Assembly (NCBI GenBank): GCA_051649245.1
Contig: JBOFGS010000007.1
Coordinates: forward strand, 1 to 60,145
From: Brevinema_A sp051649245
GTDB lineage: Bacteria; Spirochaetota; Brevinematia; Brevinematales; Brevinemataceae
DNA length: 60,145 nucleotides
Direction: 5' to 3'
The notes below the pieces were generated by a model. It saw only the letters and a program-made list of their open reading frames with translations, was not told where the DNA came from and did not search any database. A program made the translations under genes and the position numbers. Below are positions 42,004 through 51,245 of the stretch, piece after piece; position 1 is the stretch's first letter, and every line of letters begins with the position of its first letter.

Positions 42004-43359
42004 TTAAAATAGTGAATCGTGAATAAGTCGATTTGTGTCTGCAATTTTGAAATCTTGTGGGATTTCTTGTCCATCAGTTAAAAATGATAACGATTTATGA
42101 TGTTTATAAGCTAATGATAAAACAGATCCTAGATTGTTAGTTTCATCTGTTTTGGTGACAAAAAGATGATTTATATTAAGACAACTATAACTTTCTAAAA
42201 TCATTTCTAAATCAGATGCTTTAGTTGTGGCACTTACAACAAGATGTATATCTGTTTGTTCTTCTATTTTATTAACCCAGTGTGCTAATTCTTGAATAGC
42301 TACATTTTGTGTAGGACTCTTACCTGCTGTATCAATGAATGTATAGTCAAATTTATCTTCAGGATGATTTACTAAATTAATAAATTCATCTTCTTGACTA
42401 ACACTATAAAATGATGATCTCATATAGCTGGAGAGTATTTCTAATTGTGAGTCATTTCCTGCTTTATAACGATCAATAGAAATAAAGCGAAATCGTTTTT
42501 TTCTAGCTAATCCAAGATGTGCAGCCAATTTAATAAGCGAATTAGTTTTGCCCACCCCTGTACTACCCACAAAAATAATATTTGTCCCAAATTCATAATG
42601 ATCTAAGTTTATATTTTTGACAGGAATATGTTCTTTCAAATGCTCTTTTGCTTTATTCAAAATGATATTTTTATCTTTTAATACCTCAGGATTTTGTTCA
42701 ATAGAATTAATAAATTGATCAATAAAATATCGTGAAAAATCTTTTTCACTGAGGTAATTATTAATCCATCTTATATGTTGCTTACAAATTTCATGTTCAT
42801 TAGGTAAGCTTCGTTCCTCTTCCATCTCATACTGAAATAAGGTGTTTTGTGTCTTATTGACATGAGTGGAAAGTAAATTTTTCATGTTTTGAAATTCTTG
42901 TTTTATATATGTAAGTTCTGATTGTAATGACTCAATCTCCATATTTTTTGGGGCGATTTTTGTTAATGTTGGTCTGACAACGGGATCTTTTTTTTCTAAT
43001 TGGGAAATTTTTTCAGCAACACGATTCACACTTTCAATAGCAAATAATGTTTCTTCTACTTCTTCTTTTGAACTCTTTATTTTTTTACTAGATTGCAGAA
43101 CAGATTTTTCTATAGAAGAAAATTTTTTGGGTTCTGCAGTAACAGGTATATTAAAATTTGAATCTGATATGCCAAATTCAGGGATCCCAACCATGATTTC
43201 ATAGATTGTATCTTTTTTTAATCCCATAAAAGAGGGGACTTGTTTTTCATTGTGTGTGATTAGTCTCACTTCTTTAAAAGCAGGGTCTAGTTTTTTTGCT
43301 TGATTTAGTTGTTCAAAGGCTTCTTTCTGAGTTTTACCTTGAAATGTGAGATAACGCAT
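42004..43359 (-). CDS. flhF: FlhF, SRP-type GTPase for flagellar placement
   Basis: The N-terminal 190 residues form the divergent B domain with many Lys and Glu, then come helical N and GTPase G domains. G1 is GSTGVGKTNS, G3 is DTAGKS, G4 is TKTDET, and the final GQEIPQDF is the SRP-GTPase closing motif. 451 residues, a usual length. GAGGG precedes the ATG. It follows flhA after a 118-nt gap that contains a promoter, and flhG follows it, as in other spirochaetes. Confidence 0.93.
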   Translation of the reverse strand: MRYLTFQGKTQKEAFEQLNQAKKLDPAFKEVRLITHNEKQVPSFMGLKKDTIYEIMVGIPEFGISDSNFNIPVTAEPKKFSSIEKSVLQSSKKIKSSKEEVEETLFAIESVNRVAEKISQLEKKDPVVRPTLTKIAPKNMEIESLQSELTYIKQEFQNMKNLLSTHVNKTQNTLFQYEMEEERSLPNEHEICKQHIRWINNYLSEKDFSRYFIDQFINSIEQNPEVLKDKNIILNKAKEHLKEHIPVKNINLDHYEFGTNIIFVGSTGVGKTNSLIKLAAHLGLARKKRFRFISIDRYKAGNDSQLEILSSYMRSSFYSVSQEDEFINLVNHPEDKFDYTFIDTAGKSPTQNVAIQELAHWVNKIEEQTDIHLVVSATTKASDLEMILESYSCLNINHLFVTKTDETNNLGSVLSLAYKHHKSLSFLTDGQEIPQDFKIADTNRLIHDSLF

Positions 43360-43405
43360 TTTTCCCTCTTTAAAATAATAAAATCAGTGCTATTCTATAC
43401 AATAT

Positions 43406-43434
43406 ATTATAACGAACATTCTATTTTTTAGCAA
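43406..43434 (-). promoter_or_regulatory. Internal promoter ahead of flhF
   Basis: Minus strand: TTGCTA (43434-43429), 17-bp spacer, TATAAT (43411-43406), inside the flhA-flhF gap. It would let flhF, flhG and the secreted protein be expressed apart from the export genes. Confidence 0.6.
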
Positions 43435-43477
43435 TTTTTTTGTTTAAAAATGCCTATTAATTTAAAATGATGATTTT

Positions 43478-45550
43478 TTATTCGTAGGCGATCACTCCGA
43501 GTTGTTCTACACTAAGAGATTTTGGTATTTCCGAGTAAGCAATAATAGTAGTGTTGGGGAAGGAGTGTACTAAAATCTCCCGAACCAAACGACGAATCCT
43601 TTTAGAACAAAGAATAACAGGATTAATTCCTTCTTTCAGTTTTTGTTCAATTGCTGTTCCACATATATTTATAAAACGATTCATATGATCATTATCAAGC
43701 GTTGAAATATAACCTTGAGGTGTATTTTCAATCGAATTTCCAAGAACATCTTCCCAATCAGGATCAAGTAATAATGTTTTTATGGAATTATTTTGTGTAA
43801 TATTTGGATCGGATAAAATTTGTTTTCCAAGGACATCACGAATTTGTTCTACTACTGCGTCTATATGAGGTAGTGTGTTTCTATAATCAGCAACAATCTC
43901 TAAAATAGGAATCATGTTTCTTACTTTTATATTTTCTTTTAGTAGCGTTTGTAGAATCTTATGGATTTCTCCAATATTTGAAACACGAAGTGCATCATCG
44001 ACTAGTGTTGAAAATTCTTTTTTAAGAGCGTCCATCATACTTTGAACGTCTTGTCTTGTTAGCAGTTCATAAGCATTTTTCTTGATTAATTCTGTCAAAT
44101 GTGTTGCAACAACAGATGGGGGATCAAAAACATCAAATCCTTGTATTTCAGCTTGAGAACGATCCTCTGTAACAATCCATTTAGCAGGTAAATTAAATGC
44201 AGGTTCGGTGCTTTCAATACCATTGATTAATGAGAGATCTTTTTTAGGGTTCATTGCTAATAGTCTGTTGACAAACACCCTCCCTCGTCCAATTTCCGTA
44301 CCACGAATCTTAACAATATACTCTTGTGCATCAGCACTGACATTATCCGTAATGCGGATAGGCGGTACTAAAATACCCAAATCAAGTCCAATATGACGAC
44401 GCATTAATTTAATACGATCCAATAAATCTCCTCCTTGAGATTTATCGACTAAAGGGATCAGGCTGTATCCAATTTCCATACTCATGGCATCTACGTGAAG
44501 GATATCTTGTATTGTTGGTTGGTTGTCTTCTTTAGAAGCAAGCTGTTGCTCGTGTCGTTTTTTTTCTTGTTCTGTGTTGGTAGCTTTGTTCATCATATAG
44601 GCAGACCAAACCATGAGACTACCAAGTAACATATTAAGCAATAGTGGAAATCCTGGTAGGAGACCCATAGCTATGATTGTTCCACCTGTGATATAAAGTG
44701 TTTTAGGAAGCATGATAATTTGCTGAGCGATATCTGCTGCAAAACGTTCATTCGTTGAATTTCTTGTGACAATAATACCTGTCGCTACAGAAACAAGTAA
44801 TGCCGGTATTTGTGAAACAAGCCCGTCACCGATTGTCAGGGTGACATAACGAGATACGGCTGATCCAATACCCATACCGTTCATCATGCCGATAATCAAT
44901 CCGCCAATGACATTCACAATAACAACAACAATCGCCATCATCACATTTCCAGAAACAAATTTTGAAGCCCCGTCCATAGCTCCGTAAAATCCGGCTTCCA
45001 TAGTAAGTTCACTTCGACGTTTACGTGCTTCTTCTTCGTTGATAGCACCTGAATTGAGGTCTTCATTGATGGCAAGTTGCTTCCCTGGCATCGCATCCAA
45101 TGCAAAACGTGCTGCAACTTCTGAAACACGTGTGGCACCTTTTGTAATGACCAGGAATTGAATCGCTAACAAAATTAAAAATATAATAAAACCAACGACT
45201 AAATTTCCCGCAACAACAAAATCTCCAAATGCCGCAATAATATTGCCTGCTGATCCTTGTGTCAGGATTAACCGAGTTGAAGAGACATTCAAACCCAATC
45301 CGAAAATTGTGGTTAGAAGGATTAATGTCGGGAAAGCAGAAAAATCAGATGGTTTTTTTACATATAATGTAGATAAAATAATCAAAAAAGACATTGATAA
45401 ATTTAAAAGCAGTAAAAAGTCTAAAATCATCGGTGGTATTGGAATGATCAACATTAAAACACACCCAATCGCTGTAAAAGCAACAAGCAAGTCAACATTT
45501 TTTGAGATAAAATTTAATGCTTGGAAACTGCGTTCTGTATTTGTAGCCAT
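43478..45550 (-). CDS. flhA: Flagellar export gate protein FlhA
   Basis: The major export-gate subunit of the flagellar type III secretion system. About eight N-terminal membrane segments, then the FHIPEP-family cytoplasmic loop (QFLVITKGATRVSEVAARF, DAMPGKQLAI, GAMDGASKFV), and a large cytoplasmic domain from about residue 330 (LDLGILVPPIRITDN). 690 residues, complete. AAAGGA precedes the ATG. It follows flhB by 24 nt. Confidence 0.96.
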   Translation of the reverse strand: MATNTERSFQALNFISKNVDLLVAFTAIGCVLMLIIPIPPMILDFLLLLNLSMSFLIILSTLYVKKPSDFSAFPTLILLTTIFGLGLNVSSTRLILTQGSAGNIIAAFGDFVVAGNLVVGFIIFLILLAIQFLVITKGATRVSEVAARFALDAMPGKQLAINEDLNSGAINEEEARKRRSELTMEAGFYGAMDGASKFVSGNVMMAIVVVIVNVIGGLIIGMMNGMGIGSAVSRYVTLTIGDGLVSQIPALLVSVATGIIVTRNSTNERFAADIAQQIIMLPKTLYITGGTIIAMGLLPGFPLLLNMLLGSLMVWSAYMMNKATNTEQEKKRHEQQLASKEDNQPTIQDILHVDAMSMEIGYSLIPLVDKSQGGDLLDRIKLMRRHIGLDLGILVPPIRITDNVSADAQEYIVKIRGTEIGRGRVFVNRLLAMNPKKDLSLINGIESTEPAFNLPAKWIVTEDRSQAEIQGFDVFDPPSVVATHLTELIKKNAYELLTRQDVQSMMDALKKEFSTLVDDALRVSNIGEIHKILQTLLKENIKVRNMIPILEIVADYRNTLPHIDAVVEQIRDVLGKQILSDPNITQNNSIKTLLLDPDWEDVLGNSIENTPQGYISTLDNDHMNRFINICGTAIEQKLKEGINPVILCSKRIRRLVREILVHSFPNTTIIAYSEIPKSLSVEQLGVIAYE

Positions 45551-45574
45551 AAGAGATCCTTTTTGTTATATTTT

Positions 45575-46738
45575 CTAAGCTGGATATGAAGTTTGAATGC
45601 TTTTTCTGGTATAAATAAGAGATAATACATCCGCTACTGTTCGATAAAACTCATAAGGGATTTCATCTCCAACATTTGCTGACGCATACAGCCCCCGTGC
45701 GAGTGGTTTATTTTCATGGATAGGGATATTATTTTCTTTAGCAAGTTCTTTAATCCGTAAAGCAACACGATCTGTTCCTTTTGCAACAACAATAGGAGCA
45801 TTCATATAAGATCTGTCATATTTTATTGCAACAGCATAGTGTGTTGGGTTTGTGATGATCACATCAGCAGTGGGGACAGCTTTCATCATACGACGTGTTC
45901 CCATTTGACTTTCAATTTGTCGAATTTTTTGTTTAATTTCCGGATTTCCTTCTTGTTCTTTGAATTCTTCTTTGACTTCTTGTTTGGTCATTTTTAAAGA
46001 ATCAATATACTCTTTATATTGAAATACATAATCTGAAACAGCTAATACCACTAAAACAATTCCTGAAATAGTAACAAATTTTACAAGAATCCACATGATT
46101 GATCCGATGGATTTGACATTGTCCATATGTATGTATCCAATAATAACGCCTAGTTCATTCATGGTTAGAATAAATGCAATTCCAAATACCAAAATTACTT
46201 TAAGTAATGATTTGACGAGATTAAAGAACGCTTGTTTTGACCAAAACATTTTTTGAAGGTTTGAGAATACGTTCCCAAAGACTCGTTTTAGATCCGGAGT
46301 TATTTTTTTTGTAGTAAAAAGAAATTTTGTTTGAGCTAGTGATACAGCTAGGGTAGATATGACACCTACAATAAACACCGGTGATAACAAAAGCATAATA
46401 ATTGATAAAATGTTTCCTGTCATAAATTGTATATTATTACGAGAAAAACGAATGGTATCAATACCTTGAATATAATAAACAATTAATTTATAAAAATTAT
46501 CGTAGTAAAATTTCCAAAAAAACACAACACTAAAAAAAATTGCTAAAAATACAACAATACCAATCAATTCTTGAGAAATTGGTATATTTCCTTCTTCACG
46601 GGCTTTTCGTTTTTTTGATTCTGAAGGGTCTTCTGTACGTCCTTCTTCTTCAGGTGATGCAAAGCGTTGTAAATCAAAACTGTAGAAATCAATTTGATTT
46701 ATTAAATATAAATATTTTTGTTCTATTTCTTGATTCAT
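45575..46738 (-). CDS. flhB: Flagellar export switch protein FlhB
   Basis: Controls substrate switching of the flagellar secretion system. The N-terminus is longer than in enterobacteria (about 30 residues before the DLQRFASPEEEGRTEDPS motif), then four membrane segments, and a cytoplasmic part with the self-cleaving NPTH at Asn297. 387 residues. The ATG directly abuts the stop of fliR (0 nt gap), so translation is probably coupled. Confidence 0.95.
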   Translation of the reverse strand: MNQEIEQKYLYLINQIDFYSFDLQRFASPEEEGRTEDPSESKKRKAREEGNIPISQELIGIVVFLAIFFSVVFFWKFYYDNFYKLIVYYIQGIDTIRFSRNNIQFMTGNILSIIMLLLSPVFIVGVISTLAVSLAQTKFLFTTKKITPDLKRVFGNVFSNLQKMFWSKQAFFNLVKSLLKVILVFGIAFILTMNELGVIIGYIHMDNVKSIGSIMWILVKFVTISGIVLVVLAVSDYVFQYKEYIDSLKMTKQEVKEEFKEQEGNPEIKQKIRQIESQMGTRRMMKAVPTADVIITNPTHYAVAIKYDRSYMNAPIVVAKGTDRVALRIKELAKENNIPIHENKPLARGLYASANVGDEIPYEFYRTVADVLSLIYTRKSIQTSYPA

Positions 46739-47524
46739 TTACATTCCTTGTTTTGACAACATTAATAAACGAATAATTGAATCATGGATTTCTTTGAATA
46801 GAGCTGTTCCAAAATCTAAAATGCCCGGTAAAATCAACCAAAGCATGATAAAACTAAGTAATAGTTTGATATTCCAACCCATAATCATGACATTGAATTG
46901 GGGTGCTACACGTCCGATGATACCCATCGCAATATCTAATAAAAGGGTAATCGCAATAATAGGCATTGATAATCGTAATGCCAATAACCAAATAATAGCT
47001 GTTGATGATTTCATCGCCATCAAGATAGCTTTGGTTCCGTTTATTCCAACAATAGGTAAATCGCGAAATGATCGAATAATAATTTCTATAAACATAAGAT
47101 GTGATTCTGTTCTGATGAATAATAACAGAATAATGACGGATAAAAAATTTCCTAAAGATGGGAGACTTGTTTGAGATAATGGATCAACTGTTTCACTGAG
47201 GGATAGACCTACAGCCGTGCTGAATACAGAACTTGATAATTGTACAGCGGAAATAGTTATTTGAACAACAAAACCTATTGCCAGTCCTACTAAAAAACTA
47301 CTAACCACAATCAACCCAAATTCTGTCAAATTTTTAGGAATAGGAAGAATATTCATTCCCACTACTACAGGTGACGCAAGCAAAGCTACAAAAAATCCTA
47401 ATCCTGCACGTGCTAATGCGGGGACGTTTGGTGAAAAGACAGGCATTATTAATAGTAAACCAAAAACTCGTGCAAAAATAATAAGAAATGTTTGAAAATG
47501 TTGTTGGAAATATTCAAATAACAT
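46739..47524 (-). CDS. fliR: Flagellar export gate protein FliR
   Basis: An integral membrane subunit of the export gate. Six or so hydrophobic segments, with the FARVFGLLLIMPVFSP N-terminus and LSETVDPLSQTSLPSLG loop usual for FliR. 262 residues from the ATG at 47524, preceded by AGAGAAA. The frame extends to a TTG at 47554, but that would overlap fliQ; the ATG start leaves a 10-nt gap after fliQ. Confidence 0.93.
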   Translation of the reverse strand: MLFEYFQQHFQTFLIIFARVFGLLLIMPVFSPNVPALARAGLGFFVALLASPVVVGMNILPIPKNLTEFGLIVVSSFLVGLAIGFVVQITISAVQLSSSVFSTAVGLSLSETVDPLSQTSLPSLGNFLSVIILLLFIRTESHLMFIEIIIRSFRDLPIVGINGTKAILMAMKSSTAIIWLLALRLSMPIIAITLLLDIAMGIIGRVAPQFNVMIMGWNIKLLLSFIMLWLILPGILDFGTALFKEIHDSIIRLLMLSKQGM

Positions 47525-47534
47525 AGATATTTCT

Positions 47535-47804
47535 CTATAATTGGGTTGTTGCAATCAAAGAAAACATTGTATTAGTGAAATTAATCATTCTTGTAATGTA
47601 AAATGGAGCTGCAAATGTAAGTAATATAGAAACAATAATAAATTTAGGAACAAATGTTAGAGTTTGTTCTTGCAACGATGTCGTTGCTTGGAAGATAGAA
47701 ATAATCAGTCCTAAAATCATGGTGATTCCTAATATAGGAATGCTTAAGATAAGTAATTCTATCATTGATTGGTTAATGATAGTTAAAATTAATCCCTGAG
47801 ACAT
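47535..47804 (-). CDS. fliQ: Flagellar export gate protein FliQ
   Basis: Two-helix export-gate subunit of 89 residues. The IPILGITMILGLIISIFQATTSLQEQTLTFVPK region is the family core; the ATTSLQEQTL loop is diagnostic. GGAGC lies before the ATG and the gene begins 8 nt after fliP ends. Confidence 0.94.
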   Translation of the reverse strand: MSQGLILTIINQSMIELLILSIPILGITMILGLIISIFQATTSLQEQTLTFVPKFIIVSILLTFAAPFYITRMINFTNTMFSLIATTQL

Positions 47805-47812
47805 AGTAGCTC

Positions 47813-48571
47813 CTATCTAATGAAACTTTGGACAAGTTTATCAATCAATAAATCCCATCCGTCAGCTAGAACAAATAATAATATTTTGATCGGAAAAGCA
47901 ATAGTGATGGGTGGTACCATCATCATCCCCATCGACATTAAGGTGCCTGCAGTTACAATATCAATTATAGTAAACGGAATCATAATTAATACTCCCATAA
48001 AAAATGCAATCGAAATTTCGTTTACTACAAAAGCAGGAATAAGGACATATGTTGGGACTTCGGATTGATTGGCAGGTCGTTCAATACCTGCTAATTGGAT
48101 AAAACGATAAATATAACGTTCTGATGTTTCTTGGAACATGAATGTTCGTATAGGAGCTATTGCTTTTTCGTATCCTTGTTCTAAACTGATATTTCCATTG
48201 AAATATGGCCGAAACCCTTCGTCATAAGAAGACTTAAAAATAGGAAACATAACAAATAATGTTAGAAATAATGATAAACCAGCGATTGTTTGAGTAGGTG
48301 GTAAATTTTGTGTTCCAATACCACGACCTACAAAAGAAAGAACAATGTAAATCCTAATAAAAGATGTCATTAAAATTAATAAGGATGGTGCTAATGAAAT
48401 TACTGTCAATAAAAATAGTATTTGTAATGCTAAAGATACTTCTTGAGGTGTACGTGCTTGTGCAATATTAAAATTAACTGTAGGAATAGCTATTTGTTGA
48501 GCAAAATTCAGATTAGGTAATACTGTGATTGCGAAAAACCCAAGAAAAATTAAATGTTTTTTTGTAACCAT
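47813..48571 (-). CDS. fliP: Flagellar export gate protein FliP
   Basis: The core pentameric export-gate subunit. A signal peptide (ending FAQQ) is followed by the SLAPSLLILMTSFIRIYIVLS segment, the GIGTQNLPPTQTIAGLSLFLT motif and MGMMMVPPITIAFPIKILLFVL. 253 residues from the ATG at 48571, which has TAGGAT upstream; the frame runs on to a TTG at 48598. First gene of the flagellar block here; fliL, fliM, fliN and fliO are not next to it. Confidence 0.95.
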   Translation of the reverse strand: MVTKKHLIFLGFFAITVLPNLNFAQQIAIPTVNFNIAQARTPQEVSLALQILFLLTVISLAPSLLILMTSFIRIYIVLSFVGRGIGTQNLPPTQTIAGLSLFLTLFVMFPIFKSSYDEGFRPYFNGNISLEQGYEKAIAPIRTFMFQETSERYIYRFIQLAGIERPANQSEVPTYVLIPAFVVNEISIAFFMGVLIMIPFTIIDIVTAGTLMSMGMMMVPPITIAFPIKILLFVLADGWDLLIDKLVQSFIR

Positions 48572-48621
48572 AATGATCCTACCAATATTCTTTATCAAAA
48601 TATCTTATTTGTCACAATAAA

Positions 48622-48650
48622 ACTATACCGTAATATTATTTTTTTTTCAA
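48622..48650 (-). promoter_or_regulatory. Sigma70-type promoter of the fliP operon
   Basis: Minus strand: TTGAAA (48650-48645), 17-bp spacer, TATAGT (48627-48622). The predicted leader is about 45 nt. No sigma28 or sigma54 signature is seen. Confidence 0.65.
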
Positions 48651-48771
48651 CTTTTATCGATCATTATGTTTTTACTAAGCTTTGATTATTTGTATGTCAT
48701 AATGTATAGATATTCACATTTTTAATATATTAAAATAATTATATCATTTTAATAAACAAATCAAATCCTGG

Positions 48772-48834
48772 TTGCGTTTTTGGAGGTCCTGTGTTATACT
48801 TTTATTAAAATATATACTTATATATTTTAATAAA
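48772..48834 (+). promoter_or_regulatory. Promoter of the LacI-type gene with a perfect 34-nt inverted repeat at the start site
   Basis: TTGCGT (48772-48777), 17-bp spacer, TATACT (48795-48800). Immediately after the -10 comes an inverted repeat with 15-bp perfect arms (48801-48815 and 48820-48834) and a 4-nt gap, covering the predicted start of transcription. It looks like an operator for self-repression. Confidence 0.65.
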
Positions 48835-48867
48835 TTTTAGAATAAGTAAAATGGGGGTAGGACAATT

Positions 48868-49824
48868 ATGATGAATAAAGTCTCCATCAGAGATGTTGCT
48901 CAAAAAGCTGGCGTTTCTATTTCAGCAGTGTCACTTGCATATAATAAGCCCTATCAATTGTCAGAATCAACAAGAAAAAAAATTCTTACTATTGCGGATG
49001 AAATAGGTTATGCTCCAACAATCAAATATCAATATGATTCAAAATTAGTTGTTATTGCGGTACCAACTGATCCTTCATTACGACAGTTTGTGAGTTCATT
49101 TACCTATTCAATTATTCAAAAATTTTCTGAACATTCTTATAAGGCTATTACTCTCAGTTATAAATCAGATACTGATTTTTATGATCAATTAAAAGCAATT
49201 ACTAATAAAGAACAAATAGAAGGGATTATTGCTGTTGTTAATAATGTCGAAATGCAATTAAAAAAGCATAAGATTCCTATGGTTATTATCTCTGCAAATG
49301 CATCCGGAGAAAATATTGATATAGGGTTTGATTTTATGTCTGATATTGAGGATATTTTAACAGAGTTTCAGCAAAATGAAAAACAAAACATTGCTATTGT
49401 AACATCACATTTGCTATTTCATGATTTATATATTCAAAGTTATATGAAAATTTTTGAACACCGTTATCAAGAATATTTTAACACAAAATTTAATCCTGAG
49501 TCTTTTTGTTTATTAAGTGAAAGTAGATCTGATCTAGAATTACTTAAAAATTTTTATGAAAAAAATTGTCCCGATGCATGGATTATTGTGGGTGATTATG
49601 CTTTAAATTATGTTCAAAATGTTGTTCAAGAAGAACTTCAGGGATTTGTTATTATGGAAGAAGGGAAATCTTATATTAAACTTCCTTCCAATAAATTGAT
49701 TGTTTTGGAAAGACCAAACACACAAATTGTCAATCTCTCTGTCTCAACACTTTTAAATTTGATCAATAATCATGAATCTTCACCAACATCAAAAAAAGTC
49801 TTGTTTTCAAAAAAAATATACTAA
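48868..49824 (+). CDS. LacI family transcriptional regulator
   Basis: A DNA-binding repressor with a sugar-binding-like domain. The N-terminal helix-turn-helix is typical: SIRDVAQKAGVSISAVSLAYNK, then LSESTRKKILTIADEIGYAP, which covers the hinge helix region. The rest is a periplasmic-binding-protein fold of somewhat reduced similarity and length (318 residues in all). Two adjacent ATG codons begin the frame. It is divergent from fliP and lies upstream of the riboflavin operon; no sugar operon is adjacent, so its target is not obvious from position. Confidence 0.9.
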   Translation: MMNKVSIRDVAQKAGVSISAVSLAYNKPYQLSESTRKKILTIADEIGYAPTIKYQYDSKLVVIAVPTDPSLRQFVSSFTYSIIQKFSEHSYKAITLSYKSDTDFYDQLKAITNKEQIEGIIAVVNNVEMQLKKHKIPMVIISANASGENIDIGFDFMSDIEDILTEFQQNEKQNIAIVTSHLLFHDLYIQSYMKIFEHRYQEYFNTKFNPESFCLLSESRSDLELLKNFYEKNCPDAWIIVGDYALNYVQNVVQEELQGFVIMEEGKSYIKLPSNKLIVLERPNTQIVNLSVSTLLNLINNHESSPTSKKVLFSKKIY

Positions 49825-49839
49825 AAATATATAAATTGT

Positions 49840-49868
49840 TTGACAAAAGTGCCTTAGTATGGTAATAT
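49840..49868 (+). promoter_or_regulatory. Promoter of the riboflavin operon
   Basis: TTGACA (49840-49845), 17-bp spacer, TAATAT (49863-49868). Transcription would begin a few bases before the riboswitch. Confidence 0.8.
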
Positions 49869-49873
49869 ATAAA

Positions 49874-50004
49874 TATCTTCAGGGCAGGGTGTAATCCCCT
49901 ACCGGTGGTATAGCCCACGAACTTATACAATATTATTTATATGGTGTTTGTTGATTTGGTGAAATTCCAAAGCCGACAGTTATAGTCTGGATGAAAGAAG
50001 AATA
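49874..50004 (+). ncRNA. FMN riboswitch (RFN element)
   Basis: The conserved core is all present in order: CTTCAGGGCAGGGTG, CCTACCGGTGGT, AGCCCACGA, GATTTGGTGAAATTCCAAAG, CCGACAGTTATAGTCTGGATG and the closing AAAGAAGA. It lies between the promoter and ribD and so controls the riboflavin genes by binding FMN. The variable arm between AGCCC and GATTTGG is AU-rich and longer than the shortest forms. Confidence 0.96.
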
Positions 50005-50088
50005 TATTATATGAAATGTTATCTTTTGATCCTATTAGCGTATGATTTCTATCTATTTAAACTAGGTTAATCATTCATTATATATATC

Positions 50089-50135
50089 TAAACATAAAAT
50101 AGCCCTAAGTAATACTCAGGGCTATTTTATGTTTA
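50089..50135 (+). terminator. Riboswitch-controlled terminator (expression platform)
   Basis: TAAACATAAAATAGCCCT (50089-50106) pairs with its complement (50118-50135), with an 11-nt loop. It sits about 85 nt after the aptamer and just before ribD, as expected of transcription attenuation. Confidence 0.8.
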
Positions 50136-50156
50136 AAGAACGAAGGATTTATTGAT

Positions 50157-51236
50157 ATGTATGAATATTTTATGGAAAAAGCACTACAGTTAGCTAAAAA
50201 AGGGAATCCTTCTCCCAATCCTTTTGTTGGTGCTGTTATTGTCAAAAATGGAGCTATTATTGCTGAAGGGTATCATAAATATTTTGGTGGTCATCATGCA
50301 GAAATAGAAGCTTTTAATAATATATCTGATGAGACCTTATTAGAAGATGCTGTTCTGTATGTTACCTTAGAACCATGTAGTCATTTTGGGAAGACTCCTC
50401 CTTGTGCTGAAGCAATTTTAAAATATGGAATTAAAAAAGTCATAGTGGCTTCTTTAGACCCCAATCCTTTAGTTTCAGGAAAAGGAATCCAATTGCTTCG
50501 AACCCATGGCGTTGAAGTGATAGTTGGAGTGTTAGAAAACAAAGCCAAGATCTTGAATGAAGCATTTTTCAAATATATATCAACACAATATCCTTTTGTG
50601 TTTGCTAAAATGGCAATGACATTAGACGGTAAGATTGCTACATCAACAGGTGAATCAACATGGATTTCTTCATTGGAATCTCGCGAGGAAGTACAATGGC
50701 TACGGCATAAATACACTGCAATTATGGTAGGTGTAGGGACAGTCTTAAAAGATAATCCCATGTTAACGGCAAGAGTTCCAAATGGACGAGATCCTTTGCG
50801 TATTATTGTGGATACTCATTTACGTACTCCTACAGATTCAAATCTTATCCAAACAGCGTCACAAATTAAAACAATTATTGCCACATCAGTGACAGATCAA
50901 AAAAAACAAAAAGCTTTCATTGATTTGGGTGTGGAAATATTGGTTTGTAATACAATTTGTTCAAAAATTGATCTTAATGATCTCATGACAAAACTTGGTC
51001 AACAACATATTGACTCTATTTTACTTGAAGGTGGGGGAGAGTTACTTTTTTCTGCGATGAAAAATAAGATTGTTGACAAAGTAAGGCTTTATATAGCACC
51101 AAAATTTTTTGGTGGAAATTCTTATTCTGTTGTTGGTGGAGAAGGACTTTCTTCAATTAACGATGCCTTTGAACTGTCATCTTATACGATATCTTCAAAT
51201 GCATCCAATGATATTATTATCGACGGTTATTTTTAG
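50157..51236 (+). CDS. ribD: Bifunctional riboflavin deaminase/reductase RibD
   Basis: Carries out the deamination and reduction steps after GTP ring opening. The N-terminal deaminase domain has zinc ligands His47 (HHAE, catalytic Glu49), Cys74 (EPCSH) and Cys83 (PPCAEAI). The reductase domain starts near residue 150 with FAKMAMTLDGKIAT and has LLEGGGELLFSA and PKFFGGN. 359 residues, complete. Preceded by AAGGA. First gene of a four-gene operon with small gaps. Confidence 0.96.
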   Translation: MYEYFMEKALQLAKKGNPSPNPFVGAVIVKNGAIIAEGYHKYFGGHHAEIEAFNNISDETLLEDAVLYVTLEPCSHFGKTPPCAEAILKYGIKKVIVASLDPNPLVSGKGIQLLRTHGVEVIVGVLENKAKILNEAFFKYISTQYPFVFAKMAMTLDGKIATSTGESTWISSLESREEVQWLRHKYTAIMVGVGTVLKDNPMLTARVPNGRDPLRIIVDTHLRTPTDSNLIQTASQIKTIIATSVTDQKKQKAFIDLGVEILVCNTICSKIDLNDLMTKLGQQHIDSILLEGGGELLFSAMKNKIVDKVRLYIAPKFFGGNSYSVVGGEGLSSINDAFELSSYTISSNASNDIIIDGYF

Positions 51237-51245
51237 GGAGAAAAT

